Source: an uncultured Chloroflexota bacterium
Lineage (GTDB): Bacteria > Chloroflexota > Anaerolineae > Aggregatilineales > Phototrophicaceae
Direction of reading: 5' to 3'
Assembly: GCA_937974245.1 (NCBI GenBank)
Contig: CALJKV010000121.1
Coordinates: 1 to 64,000 of the forward strand
DNA length: 64,000 bases
Below, in pieces: positions 52,727 through 61,364 of this stretch. How positions within the stretch are numbered: position 1 is the stretch's first letter; each line of letters begins with the position of its first letter. A program made the translations under genes and the position numbers. Under the pieces are notes generated by a model, which saw only the letters and a program-made list of their open reading frames with translations, was not told the DNA's origin and ran no database searches.

Positions 52727-54055
52727 ATGACAACCTTCTTTGAGCAAAACCGACGTTACCTGACCACACTCGCCTATATCATCGCCCTCGTCGTCATCAT
52801 CGCCTGGTTAGCGCCCATCGTCAGCCAACCCAAGACCTACCGACTGGCACAATCAGGCCTGACTGGTATCCTGGTAGGCGGCGTCTATGCCCTGGTCGCG
52901 CTGGGTATCGTGGTTATCAATAAAGCGTCCGGCGTATTCAACTTCGCACATGGCTGGATGATGCTGGTAGGCGGGCTGTTATTCTTCAGTTTTTTCAACA
53001 CCGAAACCGTCTCGATGCCGGCAGCCGTGATCCTGGCGGCCTTTACGGTAGCGATGGCGCTCAGCGCATTAGCCTCCAGCGATGTGCTCAAAGATAAAAC
53101 GCTTGCGCCCAGTGTCGAGCAGAACCCCGGCGCATTCCTGGCTTATGCCTTGCGCCAGCTTGTACGAAAACTCTTCCTGGTCATATTCGGTATTTTCATT
53201 CAGGCGGCGGTGGTGCTGCGTACACCTGTGCGCATTGCAGGGGCAGCCGGGTTGGTCGTCGTACTGACGATTGCGATGACAATCGGCGGCCTGGAATGGC
53301 AGTGGCTTCATGCGATAGTCGGAAGCATCTGCGGGGCAACGCTACTGGGGCTGATGATCGAACGCTACACGATTCGCCCCTTGATCGGACAGCCGTTGTT
53401 CGCGGCGGTGCTGGTCACGCTGGCGCTGGGTGAAGGCGTCATCCGCGGCCTGACACAGGTTGCCTGGGGCAGTGTCGAACTGACCTTACCTATCTTCGCC
53501 AATCTCTCCGGCCTGGGACTATCGCAAACTATCATCTTCGACTCCAAAGCGGCATTCGGGGATGCTTTTGGCGGGCCGATTGTCATCAAGGTACAACTGC
53601 TCATGGCATTCCTGCTGGCGCTAGTAACATTCGCCGGGTTTCTTTTTTTCTTCCAACGCACCAGCATCGGTTTAGCCATGCGTGCCACATCCGAAAACCA
53701 GCAACTTGCTCAGTCAGTCGGGCTGCGGGTACGGGTCATCCTGGCGGTGGCCTGGGCGACTGCTGCTCTCCTGGCGGCAACTGCCGGTATTTTGCAGGGC
53801 GGCGCGACCAGTCTTTCGCTGTTCCTCCCGCTGGTGGCACTGCGGGCGTTTCCAGCAGTACTGCTCGGCGGGCTGGAGTCTATCGGCGGCGCGTTGATCG
53901 GCGGGCTAATTATCGGGTTTGTGGAGCAGATGGCGACCTTGTTGTTTCCCGGCCAGCAGGCCGGCACGGAACTCGCACCCTATGTCGTGCTAATGATCGT
54001 CCTGGTGATCCGCCCCGAAGGGCTGTTCGGCCAGAAGCGTATCGAGCGTATCTGA
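52727..54055 (+). CDS. livH: LivH-like permease with large insertion
   Basis: Encodes 442 residues against about 290 for usual LivH. Canonical parts are the first segment GLTGILVGGVYALVALGIVV with INKASGVFNFAHGWMMLVGG, and the C-terminal part with EAA-like SVGLRVRVILAVAWATAALL and LRAFPAVLLGGLESIGGALIGG. Between them, residues 100 to 190 insert extra hydrophobic and charged stretches (RKLFLVIFGIFIQAAVVL; GAAGLVVVLTIAMTIGGLEW). An N-terminal extension (about 12-34) is a further span. It should pair with LivM. The ribosome site is weak and a repeat-filled gap lies upstream. Confidence 0.88.
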   Translation: MTTFFEQNRRYLTTLAYIIALVVIIAWLAPIVSQPKTYRLAQSGLTGILVGGVYALVALGIVVINKASGVFNFAHGWMMLVGGLLFFSFFNTETVSMPAAVILAAFTVAMALSALASSDVLKDKTLAPSVEQNPGAFLAYALRQLVRKLFLVIFGIFIQAAVVLRTPVRIAGAAGLVVVLTIAMTIGGLEWQWLHAIVGSICGATLLGLMIERYTIRPLIGQPLFAAVLVTLALGEGVIRGLTQVAWGSVELTLPIFANLSGLGLSQTIIFDSKAAFGDAFGGPIVIKVQLLMAFLLALVTFAGFLFFFQRTSIGLAMRATSENQQLAQSVGLRVRVILAVAWATAALLAATAGILQGGATSLSLFLPLVALRAFPAVLLGGLESIGGALIGGLIIGFVEQMATLLFPGQQAGTELAPYVVLMIVLVIRPEGLFGQKRIERI

Positions 54056-54154
54056 TCCAGTCATCCCGCTCGCACACTGTATCATGTCTTAATTGGCGCG
54101 ATGGAAATAGAATTTGGAGTATGTGATGCGCGACACACGACCGAGAATAAGATT

Positions 54155-54952
54155 ATGCAGTTAGAACTTATTACCCACGAACCGGCTTCTGCCACCCACT
54201 CCACACCGATCCTGTTTGTTCACGGTGCCTGGCATGGTGCCTGGTGCTGGGAAGAATTCTTCATGCCATATTTCGCGCAACAAGGTTACACGACATTCGC
54301 CCTTAGCTTCCGGGGGCATGGTAAAAGCGAAGGGCGTGACACCATCCTGCGTAACCTGGCTCGCCATTATGTTAAGGATGTTTCCCAGATTACCCAACAG
54401 ATTCAGCAGCAAACCGGCACGCTGCCCATCATCATCGGCCATTCGCTCGGCGGCTACGTCACCCAGAAATTCCTTGAACAGAAGCCGTTACCGGCTGCGG
54501 TGCTGCTGGCATCCATTCCTTCCTATGGAACGTTACCTTTTTTCCTGCGATTCATGGTGCGTCACCCGATCACCTTTTTCAAAGCGCTGGTAACATTCAA
54601 CGGCTACCATCTCATCGGCACGCCAAGGTTGACCCATGAAGGGTTCTTTTCCGGCGATATGCCCGCTGAACAGGTGCAAGCCTACTTCGCCCGGATGATC
54701 CCGGAATCGTTCTTGGCGGGGTTTGAGGCTTCAATCAATTTGCCGCATCCCGGAAAAGTCAAGACGCCGGTTCTGGTGCTGGGTGCTGCCAATGACCAGG
54801 TGTTTACCCAGGGAGAAGTGCGGCGTACCGCCCAGGCTTACCAGGCGGAAGTCGAGATCTTCCCGGATATGGCCCACGATATGATGCTGGAAAAAGAATG
54901 GCAGCGCGTCGCAGACCGGATCATCACCTGGTTGAGCAAACGCGGGCTGTAG
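54155..54952 (+). CDS. Alpha/beta-hydrolase inside the Liv cluster
   Basis: Encodes 265 residues from the ATG of MQLELITHEPASATHS; an ATG 18 codons upstream is an alternative. Motifs: oxyanion stretch FVHGAWHGAWCWEEF, nucleophile elbow IIGHSLGGYV (Ser), an Asp in GAANDQVF and the His in FPDMAHDMML. It is a paralogue of the hydrolase at 33117-33938. A soluble esterase or lactonase between the two permease genes could release an acid from its ester before CoA activation; this is inference. Confidence 0.88.
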   Translation: MQLELITHEPASATHSTPILFVHGAWHGAWCWEEFFMPYFAQQGYTTFALSFRGHGKSEGRDTILRNLARHYVKDVSQITQQIQQQTGTLPIIIGHSLGGYVTQKFLEQKPLPAAVLLASIPSYGTLPFFLRFMVRHPITFFKALVTFNGYHLIGTPRLTHEGFFSGDMPAEQVQAYFARMIPESFLAGFEASINLPHPGKVKTPVLVLGAANDQVFTQGEVRRTAQAYQAEVEIFPDMAHDMMLEKEWQRVADRIITWLSKRGL

Positions 54953-54986
54953 ATATACATTTTTTACTTTACTAAAAGGGAACACT

Positions 54987-56099
54987 ATGTCCGCTAATAT
55001 TCGTCCATCCGGTGTTTTTGATACCGCTTATGCCCAGGATATTTCGATCAACCGCACCCGCACCGATCGCATCCTGGCAAACGGATTGTTCATCTTGCTG
55101 CTGCTGCTGCCGCTGGTATCGGATGCCGGACCACTGGGTTTGGCGGTGATCCCTGGCGCGCTTCTGGGGACGATCAACACGATAGCCATCCTTATCATCG
55201 CGGTACAAGGATTAAACCTGCTCGTCGGGTATACCGGGCAAATCTCGCTCGGCCACGCGGCATTCATGGCGGTTGGCGCATATAGTGCGGCCATCCTGGG
55301 GCGCGAACTAGGGATGTCTTTCTGGCTGGTACTACCACTCTCGGCGCTCATCACCGGCCTTGTCGGGCTGATCTTCGGTCTGCCGTCACTGCGGGTGAAG
55401 GGCTTCTACCTGGCGATGGCGACCCTGGCGGCGCAGTTCATCATTCCCTGGATATTGCAGTATCCACTGGCTGGCCTGACAAACGGCACGCGCCCCCTGA
55501 CCGTCCCTATTGCTGAACTCGGCCCGCTGACATTTGGACGCGACATTGATATGTACTATATCATTGTGCCACTGTCGGTTTTCCTGATGCTGGCTGCCCG
55601 TAACATCATCCGCACCCGCACCGGACGCGCCTTTATTTCGGTGCGCGATAACGACCTCGCAGCCGAACAACTGGGCATTAACGTTTTCCAGTACAAGCTG
55701 CAAGCGTTCTTCCTGAGTGCCCTCTACGCCGGGGTCGCCGGAGCGTTATTCGCCTATGAAACCAACAGTCTATCGCTGCAGCAGTTCCAACTGAACAAGT
55801 CCATTGAAATGCTGGCGATGCTGGTGATTGGTGGCGCAGGATTCCCCTTAGGTGCAATGTTCGGCACCGGCTTCGTCATCCTGCTCCAGCAGAATCTCAT
55901 CCCGTTGGTCGCTCCCTGGTTCCGGGATACCCTGCCGCAACTGCTGCCATTTGTGGATGCCGTCAATATCGTAGCCGCCGTCAACCCGACGCTGTTCGGT
56001 CTGGTGCTGATCTTCTTCCTGATTATTGAACCGCGCGGCCTGGCGCATCGTTGGGAGATTATCAAGATTTCGTGGAAGCTGCGCCCGTATTCGCATTAG
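54987..56099 (+). CDS. livM: LivM-like permease
   Basis: Encodes 370 residues, near family length, with about ten spans and a Liv EAA-like region VRDNDLAAEQLGINVFQYKL. Typical is AIIGYTGQISLGH-like GYTGQISLGHAAFMAVGAYS near the start. AAGGGA lies before the ATG. It forms the channel with LivH. The gene starts 34 bases after the hydrolase gene. Confidence 0.93.
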   Translation: MSANIRPSGVFDTAYAQDISINRTRTDRILANGLFILLLLLPLVSDAGPLGLAVIPGALLGTINTIAILIIAVQGLNLLVGYTGQISLGHAAFMAVGAYSAAILGRELGMSFWLVLPLSALITGLVGLIFGLPSLRVKGFYLAMATLAAQFIIPWILQYPLAGLTNGTRPLTVPIAELGPLTFGRDIDMYYIIVPLSVFLMLAARNIIRTRTGRAFISVRDNDLAAEQLGINVFQYKLQAFFLSALYAGVAGALFAYETNSLSLQQFQLNKSIEMLAMLVIGGAGFPLGAMFGTGFVILLQQNLIPLVAPWFRDTLPQLLPFVDAVNIVAAVNPTLFGLVLIFFLIIEPRGLAHRWEIIKISWKLRPYSH

Positions 56100-56270
56100 A
56101 ATATTTCCCTCGGCAGTCGTCTCACACAACTTGCCGAAATTCCTGTAAGGCCGTATGCTCAGAGAAGATGCAGATTTCAGAAGGAGGACAATCCACAGTT
56201 AAGCAGACAATGGTTCAACCGTTTTCACGCACCACTTCATAAACAGTTCGATTGAGAGGATTTTAGAATC

Positions 56271-57671
56271 ATGCGAAAAGTAGCTTTATTAACTCTATTG
56301 GCCGTGCTGCTAAGCGTGCTGATTATCCCGGCCGCCGCCCAGGACGAAATGCTGCCCTACCCTTCCACCCACACCGAATGTGCAGTGGATATGACCGGCT
56401 CAACAATTACAGTTTACCATATCGGCGACCTGAGTGGCGCTTATTCCTTCATCACCCAACCGCTGGTCGCTGCTATTACGGATGCGCTGACCTATATTAA
56501 TGCCAACGGCGGCGTATGCGGCGCTGAACTGGCGCAACAGTACGAAGATACCCAGGGAAACCTGGATAACACCCAGACATTCTATGATGCCTTCAAGCGC
56601 GATTACAGCGACATGAAAATGCTGCTGCTGTACGCCTCCGCTGACTCGGAACTCCTGCGTGACCAGTTGGCAGAAGATGAAATTGTGGCTCTGATCTCCG
56701 CTGGTTCGGTAGATGGTCTGTACGGCGAGAACGCGGATGCACCGGGTTGGATTTTTGCCACGAACCCGTTGTATACCGACCAGCTTGGTTCGTTCTGCAA
56801 TTACCTGGGCGCTCATGCCGATATGTATCCTGAACCGACTATCGGCTATCTGAGCTGGGCGGGCGCGTTCGGCCAGGCCGCCTTCCAACCGGAAACTATC
56901 GCTTACTGCGCCGAACAGGGCGTCACCATCCTGGAGACTCCAGAACAGTTCCTGCCCAGCGATACCGACATCACTACCCAGGTGCTGAATCTGGTGGATG
57001 CCGGCGCGAATATTCTCTACACGAACAGTCTCGCGAGCGGCCCGGTACTGATCGCGGAAACCGTGCGGGCGCTTGGCCTGGAAGACCAGTTGCAACTGGC
57101 CGGTGTGAACTGGGTCATGGATACCTCGGTAGGTTTGCTCAGTTCAGGGCGTGCACCGGCGGACGGCCTGCCGGCTGTCAACGGCATGCTTGGTTCAATG
57201 CCCTTCGCCTGGTGGACAGAAACCAGCAATCCTGGCATCGCCTTCGTCCGGCAAGAAGCTGCGGCCAATGAACGCGGCCTTTCCACGCAGAATATCGCCT
57301 ACATCCTGGGCTGGAGTTCAGTGGATGCGATTGCCGAAATCTATATCCAAACTGTGAATCGGGTGGGCAGCCTGGATGCTGTAACCGGTGCGGAACTCAA
57401 AGCGACTACTGAGGCGCTGGACTACAGCCCGATGCAGCTGCTCCAGATGAGCTATGAAGGCGGCCAACTGCGTGCGGTCAATGGCAACCGGATTGCGCAA
57501 ATGGCCTTCCTGAACGCCACCGGCACTGGCCCGGCGACATCCCGTGACGATGTGATGGTCGTTCCCAACCCGAACGGCGGCGAACTGATGATCCCGATTG
57601 TCATCCCGTTGGAAGACTTCTCCCCAGCCCCTGACCTGCGTCCTGGTGGCGCGGATGTTCCGGGCATGTAA
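56271..57671 (+). CDS. livK: Branched-chain-type ABC substrate-binding protein (LivK-like)
   Basis: Encodes 466 residues with a signal peptide (MRKVALLTLLAVLLSVLIIP, cut near AAAQD). The periplasmic-binding-protein type I fold shows in IGDLSGAYSFITQPLVAAIT and NGGVCGAELAQQYEDTQGN, typical of the amide-binding/LivK group. GAGAGGA precedes the ATG. The longer-than-usual middle and CoA-ligase neighbours suggest a carboxylic acid or related ligand rather than Leu/Ile/Val. The final section of PNPNGGELMIPIVIPLED ends the fold. Confidence 0.92.
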   Translation: MRKVALLTLLAVLLSVLIIPAAAQDEMLPYPSTHTECAVDMTGSTITVYHIGDLSGAYSFITQPLVAAITDALTYINANGGVCGAELAQQYEDTQGNLDNTQTFYDAFKRDYSDMKMLLLYASADSELLRDQLAEDEIVALISAGSVDGLYGENADAPGWIFATNPLYTDQLGSFCNYLGAHADMYPEPTIGYLSWAGAFGQAAFQPETIAYCAEQGVTILETPEQFLPSDTDITTQVLNLVDAGANILYTNSLASGPVLIAETVRALGLEDQLQLAGVNWVMDTSVGLLSSGRAPADGLPAVNGMLGSMPFAWWTETSNPGIAFVRQEAAANERGLSTQNIAYILGWSSVDAIAEIYIQTVNRVGSLDAVTGAELKATTEALDYSPMQLLQMSYEGGQLRAVNGNRIAQMAFLNATGTGPATSRDDVMVVPNPNGGELMIPIVIPLEDFSPAPDLRPGGADVPGM

Positions 57672-57691
57672 TGTTATGACATAGGGGGTAT

Positions 57692-57708
57692 GGGGCAGCT
57701 CATGCCCC
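57692..57708 (+). terminator. Hairpin between livK and livF
   Basis: GGGGCA (57692-57697) pairs with TGCCCC (57703-57708), followed by the weakly T-rich CTTCTAATTA. It may attenuate the transcript, so livF and the genes after it are made at a lower level than livK. Confidence 0.45.
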
Positions 57709-57730
57709 CTTCTAATTAAATTACGGATAA

Positions 57731-58531
57731 ATGCTTATGCTTGCGGTCAATAATATTGAAGTTATCTACAACAGTGTCATCCTGGTACTGCGCGGCGTAT
57801 CCTTTGATGTCCAGGATGGGCAGGTCGTGACTTTGCTGGGACCAAACGGCGCGGGTAAATCCACCACACTCAAGGCCATCAGCGGCCTGCTTAAGAGCGA
57901 ATTGGGCGAAGTCACACGCGGTAGTATCGCCTGGGATGGAGACCGACTGGATACCCGCAATGCCGAGGATATCGTGCGCCAGGGCATTATTCAGGTGATC
58001 GAAGGCCGCCCCTTGTTCCGCCATCTCACGGTAGAGGAGAATCTCCATACCGGCGCGATGGTCTACGAAGGGGGCCGCAACTACAAAGGCGACCTGGAGC
58101 GTGTGTTTGCCTACTTTCCCCGCTTGAGAGACCTGCGTAAACGCACCAGCGGCTATCTTTCCGGCGGTGAGGGGCAAATGCTCGTGATCGGGCGGGCACT
58201 CATGGGGCATCCCAAACTCATGATGCTGGACGAGCCTTCACTCGGTTTAGCCCCAATGCTTGTGGCGGAAATCTTCGAGATAGTGCGCGAAATCAACGAA
58301 AAAGAGAAGGTGTCGGTGCTGCTGGTGGAACAGAATGCACGGGCAGCACTCAGCCTGGCACATCACGGTTACGTGATGGAACAGGGGCGTATTGTGCTGG
58401 ATGGCCCGGCGGCGCACCTGCGCGAAAATGAGGACATTAAAGAGTTTTACCTGGGGCTGAATACATCGGGCGAGCGCAAGAGCTACCGCGACGTAAAACA
58501 CTACAAGCGCCGTAAACGTTGGTTGGGATAA
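57731..58531 (+). CDS. livF: Branched-chain-type ABC transporter ATPase (LivF-like)
   Basis: Encodes 266 residues. Walker A is LLGPNGAGKSTTLKAI, the Liv loop is IIQVIEGRPLFRHLTVEENL, the signature is YLSGGEGQMLVIGRALM and Walker B is LMMLDEPSLGLAPM. Partner of the LivG-like ATPase. The last 25 residues (SYRDVKHYKRRKRWLG) are a basic tail beyond the normal end. Two ATG codons two codons apart are possible starts; neither has a strong ribosome site. Confidence 0.93.
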   Translation: MLMLAVNNIEVIYNSVILVLRGVSFDVQDGQVVTLLGPNGAGKSTTLKAISGLLKSELGEVTRGSIAWDGDRLDTRNAEDIVRQGIIQVIEGRPLFRHLTVEENLHTGAMVYEGGRNYKGDLERVFAYFPRLRDLRKRTSGYLSGGEGQMLVIGRALMGHPKLMMLDEPSLGLAPMLVAEIFEIVREINEKEKVSVLLVEQNARAALSLAHHGYVMEQGRIVLDGPAAHLRENEDIKEFYLGLNTSGERKSYRDVKHYKRRKRWLG

Positions 58532-58534
58532 AGA

Positions 58535-58620
58535 GTCGTGGGTTATCGGTGGTCAGTTATCAGCGATGAAATGCTGGCCTCTTTACTCTCCACGTGGCAC
58601 TCGGCGCTTTCAACTTTTAA
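58535..58620. repeat. Degenerate repeat between livF and the NTF2-like gene
   Basis: GAGTCGTGGGTTATCGGTGGTCAGTTATCAGC is followed by CACGTGGCACTCGGCGCTTTC, an inverted GTGCCGAGTG-type unit. It fills most of a 137-base gap inside the cluster. Confidence 0.55.
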
Positions 58621-58668
58621 CTGCATGCACTGCCCAAGACTCCTACTCAGAAAGAGGCATCTATCCCT

Positions 58669-59145
58669 ATGGCCGACCCCCAGCAGGTTATCACAATTTT
58701 TTACACCAGCTTCCAGCAACGTGATTACGCCGGGATGATTGCCTGCTATTATCCCCAGGTTGAATTCTCCGACCCGGTGTTCGTTGACCTGAAGGGCAAA
58801 CAGGCGTGTGCTATGTGGCACATGCTGTGCGAGCGTGGCAAGGACCTGCAAATCCAGTTCAGCGCAGTTCAGGCGCAGGGGGATAATGGCACCGCCCACT
58901 GGGAGGCGACCTATACATTTAACACCGGGCGGCAGGTGCACAACATCGTGGACGCTGCATTTGTGTTCCGGGACGGCCTGATTATACGGCACCGGGACAC
59001 GTTTGACCTGTGGCGCTGGACGCGCATGGCGTTGGGTGCGTCGGGCATCCTATTAGGGTGGAGTCCGGTCGTGCAGAACCAGGTTCGGCAAACCGGGATG
59101 CGCGGCCTGCACGCCTTTATTGAGAAGCACGAGGAATACCAGTAA
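58669..59145 (+). CDS. NTF2/SnoaL-like protein
   Basis: Encodes 158 residues of the NTF2-like cone fold, often a small enzyme or binding protein. Seen are ITIFYTSFQQRDYAGMIACY, then VEFSDPVFVDLKGKQACAMW, HWEATYTFNTGRQVHNIVDA and FRDGLIIRHRDTFDLWRW, the usual order of helix and sheet in this family. AAAGAGG precedes the ATG. It lies between livF and the PaaK-related gene and may handle an intermediate of the same compound. No catalytic residue can be named. Confidence 0.85.
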   Translation: MADPQQVITIFYTSFQQRDYAGMIACYYPQVEFSDPVFVDLKGKQACAMWHMLCERGKDLQIQFSAVQAQGDNGTAHWEATYTFNTGRQVHNIVDAAFVFRDGLIIRHRDTFDLWRWTRMALGASGILLGWSPVVQNQVRQTGMRGLHAFIEKHEEYQ

Positions 59146-59201
59146 CCACCGCAGTGGACGCTCCCGTATCGCCTGCATTTTGAAGAAAAGAGGCTGATTT
59201 T

Positions 59202-60407
59202 ATGACTCTCGATACCCGAATCCGCGATTTAATCACGCACGCCTATGCCAATGCCCCCGCCATTAAGCACTTACTGGATAACGCCGGGCTGACTCCGGCA
59301 GACATCCAGGGCGCGGCGGACTTGCCTAAAATCCCGGTGACACGCAAGGACGACCTGGTAAAAATCCACCAGGATAACCCGCCTTTCGGTGGTTTCCTGG
59401 CAGTTGACCCGGACACACTGCCGCACATCTATATTTCGCCCGGCCCGATTTTCGACCCACAGCCACCCAACCCGGAAATGGCGGAACACGCGCTGGCGGC
59501 CTTCAAATATGTGGGCTTTGGCAAAGGGGATAGGGTGCTGAATACGTTTATGTACCACCTGACTCCGGCGGGGATGCTGATAGACGAGGCGCTGCGGGCG
59601 TGCGGCGCGACTGTGCTGCCCACCGGCCCCGGCAACACCGAACTGCAAATCATGATGGCGCTCAAGCTGAACGCGACAGGGTTTGTCGGGCAGCCGAGCT
59701 ACCTGATGACGATTCTCGACAGCATGGCCGAAATGGGCATCCCTAAAGAAGGCGTTCCTATCAAAAAGGCGCTGTTCTCTGCCGAGCCGTATACGCCAAC
59801 GCAGCGGGCGCGGTTTGAGGATGAGTATGGCATGACCACAACCTCAGCCTATGGCACAGCCGACCTGGGATTCATCGGCTATACTCGCGAGGGCGTGCAG
59901 GGTTTCTGTATCACCGAAGTCGTTTACCTGGAAATCTGCGACCCGGAAGCCGGCCAACCTGTTGAGGCCGGGAGTATGGGCGAAATCGTGGCGACGACCT
60001 TCAACAAGGGCTACCCGCTGGTACGCTTCGGCACGGGCGACCTGGGCGCAGTGGCGGGGGAACCGGCGGCAGGCTGTTCACAGCAGTTGCTGGGCCTGTT
60101 CGGGCGCAGCGGCGACGCGATCAAGGTGCGTGGCATGTTCCTGCATCCCAACCAGCTAACGGCGGCGATGGCACGCGTGCCACAGGTCAAACATGCTCAG
60201 GCCGTCATCACCCGCCCGGAAAACAAGGACTATGTGACGGTGCGCGTGGAACTCAAACCCGGAGAAAGCGCCGAACAGGTGAAAGACGCGGTGAAAGCCC
60301 ATGTGCAGGGCGTGGCGCGGTTGCGTGTGGATGAGGTCGTCATCGTTGAACCGGGCGTGATTGACCCCGGCCAACGGGCCATTAAAGACGAACGGACGTG
60401 GGAGTAA
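59202..60407 (+). CDS. PaaK-related adenylating protein with altered P-loop
   Basis: Encodes 401 residues of the phenylacetate-CoA ligase family, which makes acyl-CoA via acyl-AMP. Kept are the A5-type YGTADLGFIGY, the region RFGTGDLGAVAG, GRSGDAIKVRGMFLHPNQL and a C-terminal Lys in GQRAIKDERTWE. The SSGTTGKPT-type P-loop of normal members is absent; the equivalent stretch reads HIYISPGPIFDPQPP. Either the enzyme binds ATP differently or it has another chemistry. It is about 30 residues shorter than typical PaaK. It closes the Liv cluster, behind AAGAGG. The family place is good; activity is uncertain. Confidence 0.88.
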   Translation: MTLDTRIRDLITHAYANAPAIKHLLDNAGLTPADIQGAADLPKIPVTRKDDLVKIHQDNPPFGGFLAVDPDTLPHIYISPGPIFDPQPPNPEMAEHALAAFKYVGFGKGDRVLNTFMYHLTPAGMLIDEALRACGATVLPTGPGNTELQIMMALKLNATGFVGQPSYLMTILDSMAEMGIPKEGVPIKKALFSAEPYTPTQRARFEDEYGMTTTSAYGTADLGFIGYTREGVQGFCITEVVYLEICDPEAGQPVEAGSMGEIVATTFNKGYPLVRFGTGDLGAVAGEPAAGCSQQLLGLFGRSGDAIKVRGMFLHPNQLTAAMARVPQVKHAQAVITRPENKDYVTVRVELKPGESAEQVKDAVKAHVQGVARLRVDEVVIVEPGVIDPGQRAIKDERTWE

Positions 60408-60428
60408 CGCATCATTTTTAAAAAGTTG

Positions 60429-60460
60429 CCCGGCCTCATGACAATAACGGTGAAGCCGGG
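60429..60460 (+). terminator. Terminator of the Liv/CoA-ligase cluster
   Basis: CCCGGC (60429-60434) pairs with GCCGGG (60455-60460), followed by TATTGTGTTTTCT. It starts 21 bases past the last stop of the cluster and lies between convergent genes. Confidence 0.6.
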
Positions 60461-60478
60461 TATTGTGTTTTCTACAGG

Positions 60479-61048
60479 CTATCCGCCTTGCAGGTACTTC
60501 ACTGTTGTCGGCAGTGGCTCCCACCAAACAACATGCCCTAACCCAAACCAGCCACAGACATCCAACCCACTAAAACTCCAATCATGGTGGCCGACCTCGA
60601 AGATGGTCATGCCTGTCTGTAGGTCAATAATATAGCGACCAACATCATGCCAGAGGGTATCCTCGCCTGGATTAAAGATGTGGCGGGTATTGCCGGATTC
60701 GGTGTAGGTCATGTCTGTGAGACTAAGAACTAGATTTGCGTTCGCGCGATCGGTATATGTCACGCCGGTGCTCCCAATAGTCAGCTCGCCGTGACCCGAC
60801 CAATGCGCCCGTATCGTCTCGATCTTCCCAGCTTCATCATACCGAATGACTTCCTGGTAGTTCTGCCAGAAATGTCCCGCAAGTGATTCATCGGAAAAGC
60901 CATCACCATCCATATCACAACCGTAGCGATCTCCGCCCTCCGCCAGCACATGAAAGCGCTGTGGCGGTGTCGCCATGACAGTCAACAGCGGCAGCGCAAC
61001 CAGCAGGATGCCCGCCATAACCAGAAAATGCGAATGTCCTTTATACAT
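60479..61048 (-). CDS. Secreted or anchored protein, unknown function
   Basis: Encodes 189 residues with a signal peptide or anchor (MYKGHSHFLVMAGILLVALP, then LLTVMA). The mature part starts with TPPQRFHVLAEGGDRYGCDM and carries a calcium-loop-like DMDGDGFSDES. Beta-rich segments follow, with Trp-rich ends (HHDWSFSGLDVCGWFGLGH, VVWWEPLP). Two cysteines may pair. AGGGGGA lies before the ATG. I do not recognise the family. Confidence 0.8.
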   Translation of the reverse strand: MYKGHSHFLVMAGILLVALPLLTVMATPPQRFHVLAEGGDRYGCDMDGDGFSDESLAGHFWQNYQEVIRYDEAGKIETIRAHWSGHGELTIGSTGVTYTDRANANLVLSLTDMTYTESGNTRHIFNPGEDTLWHDVGRYIIDLQTGMTIFEVGHHDWSFSGLDVCGWFGLGHVVWWEPLPTTVKYLQGG

Positions 61049-61298
61049 GGTAGTTCCCCCTTAACTATTTTTAAGCAGGCCGATGATTCAGCCCGCGACG
61101 ATGTAACAAAAAGGCGATACCCTCTTTGTGAGTAACGCCAGTCATCTGTGTTGTCTGTGGTTTGGCTGTCATTCACAACCAAGTCGGGATCAAGCGTTCC
61201 GTCTAATCCCAAGATAAGGGAATATGTAACAGTAAGCAAGGCGGGGAAAAGGAGGGGCTTCCGGTAAGACAGCTTTAGAAGACTCAGATCAAATCACA
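61049..61298. other. Gap before the second DinB-like gene
   Basis: Part of a 316-base divergent gap. No gene is visible. The only feature I can call is the promoter at 61299-61327. Confidence 0.5.
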
Positions 61299-61327
61299 TT
61301 GACAGATTAGCACATTTATTCTATTAT
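61299..61327 (+). promoter_or_regulatory. Near-consensus sigma70 promoter
   Basis: TTGACA (61299-61304, perfect) and TATTAT (61322-61327, one mismatch) are 17 bases apart. Transcription would start near 61334, about 30 bases before the ATG at 61365, with AGGAG in between. Confidence 0.75.
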
Positions 61328-61364
61328 GGTGAGGTTGGCCGCCCCCTAACCCAGGAGAATCCCT

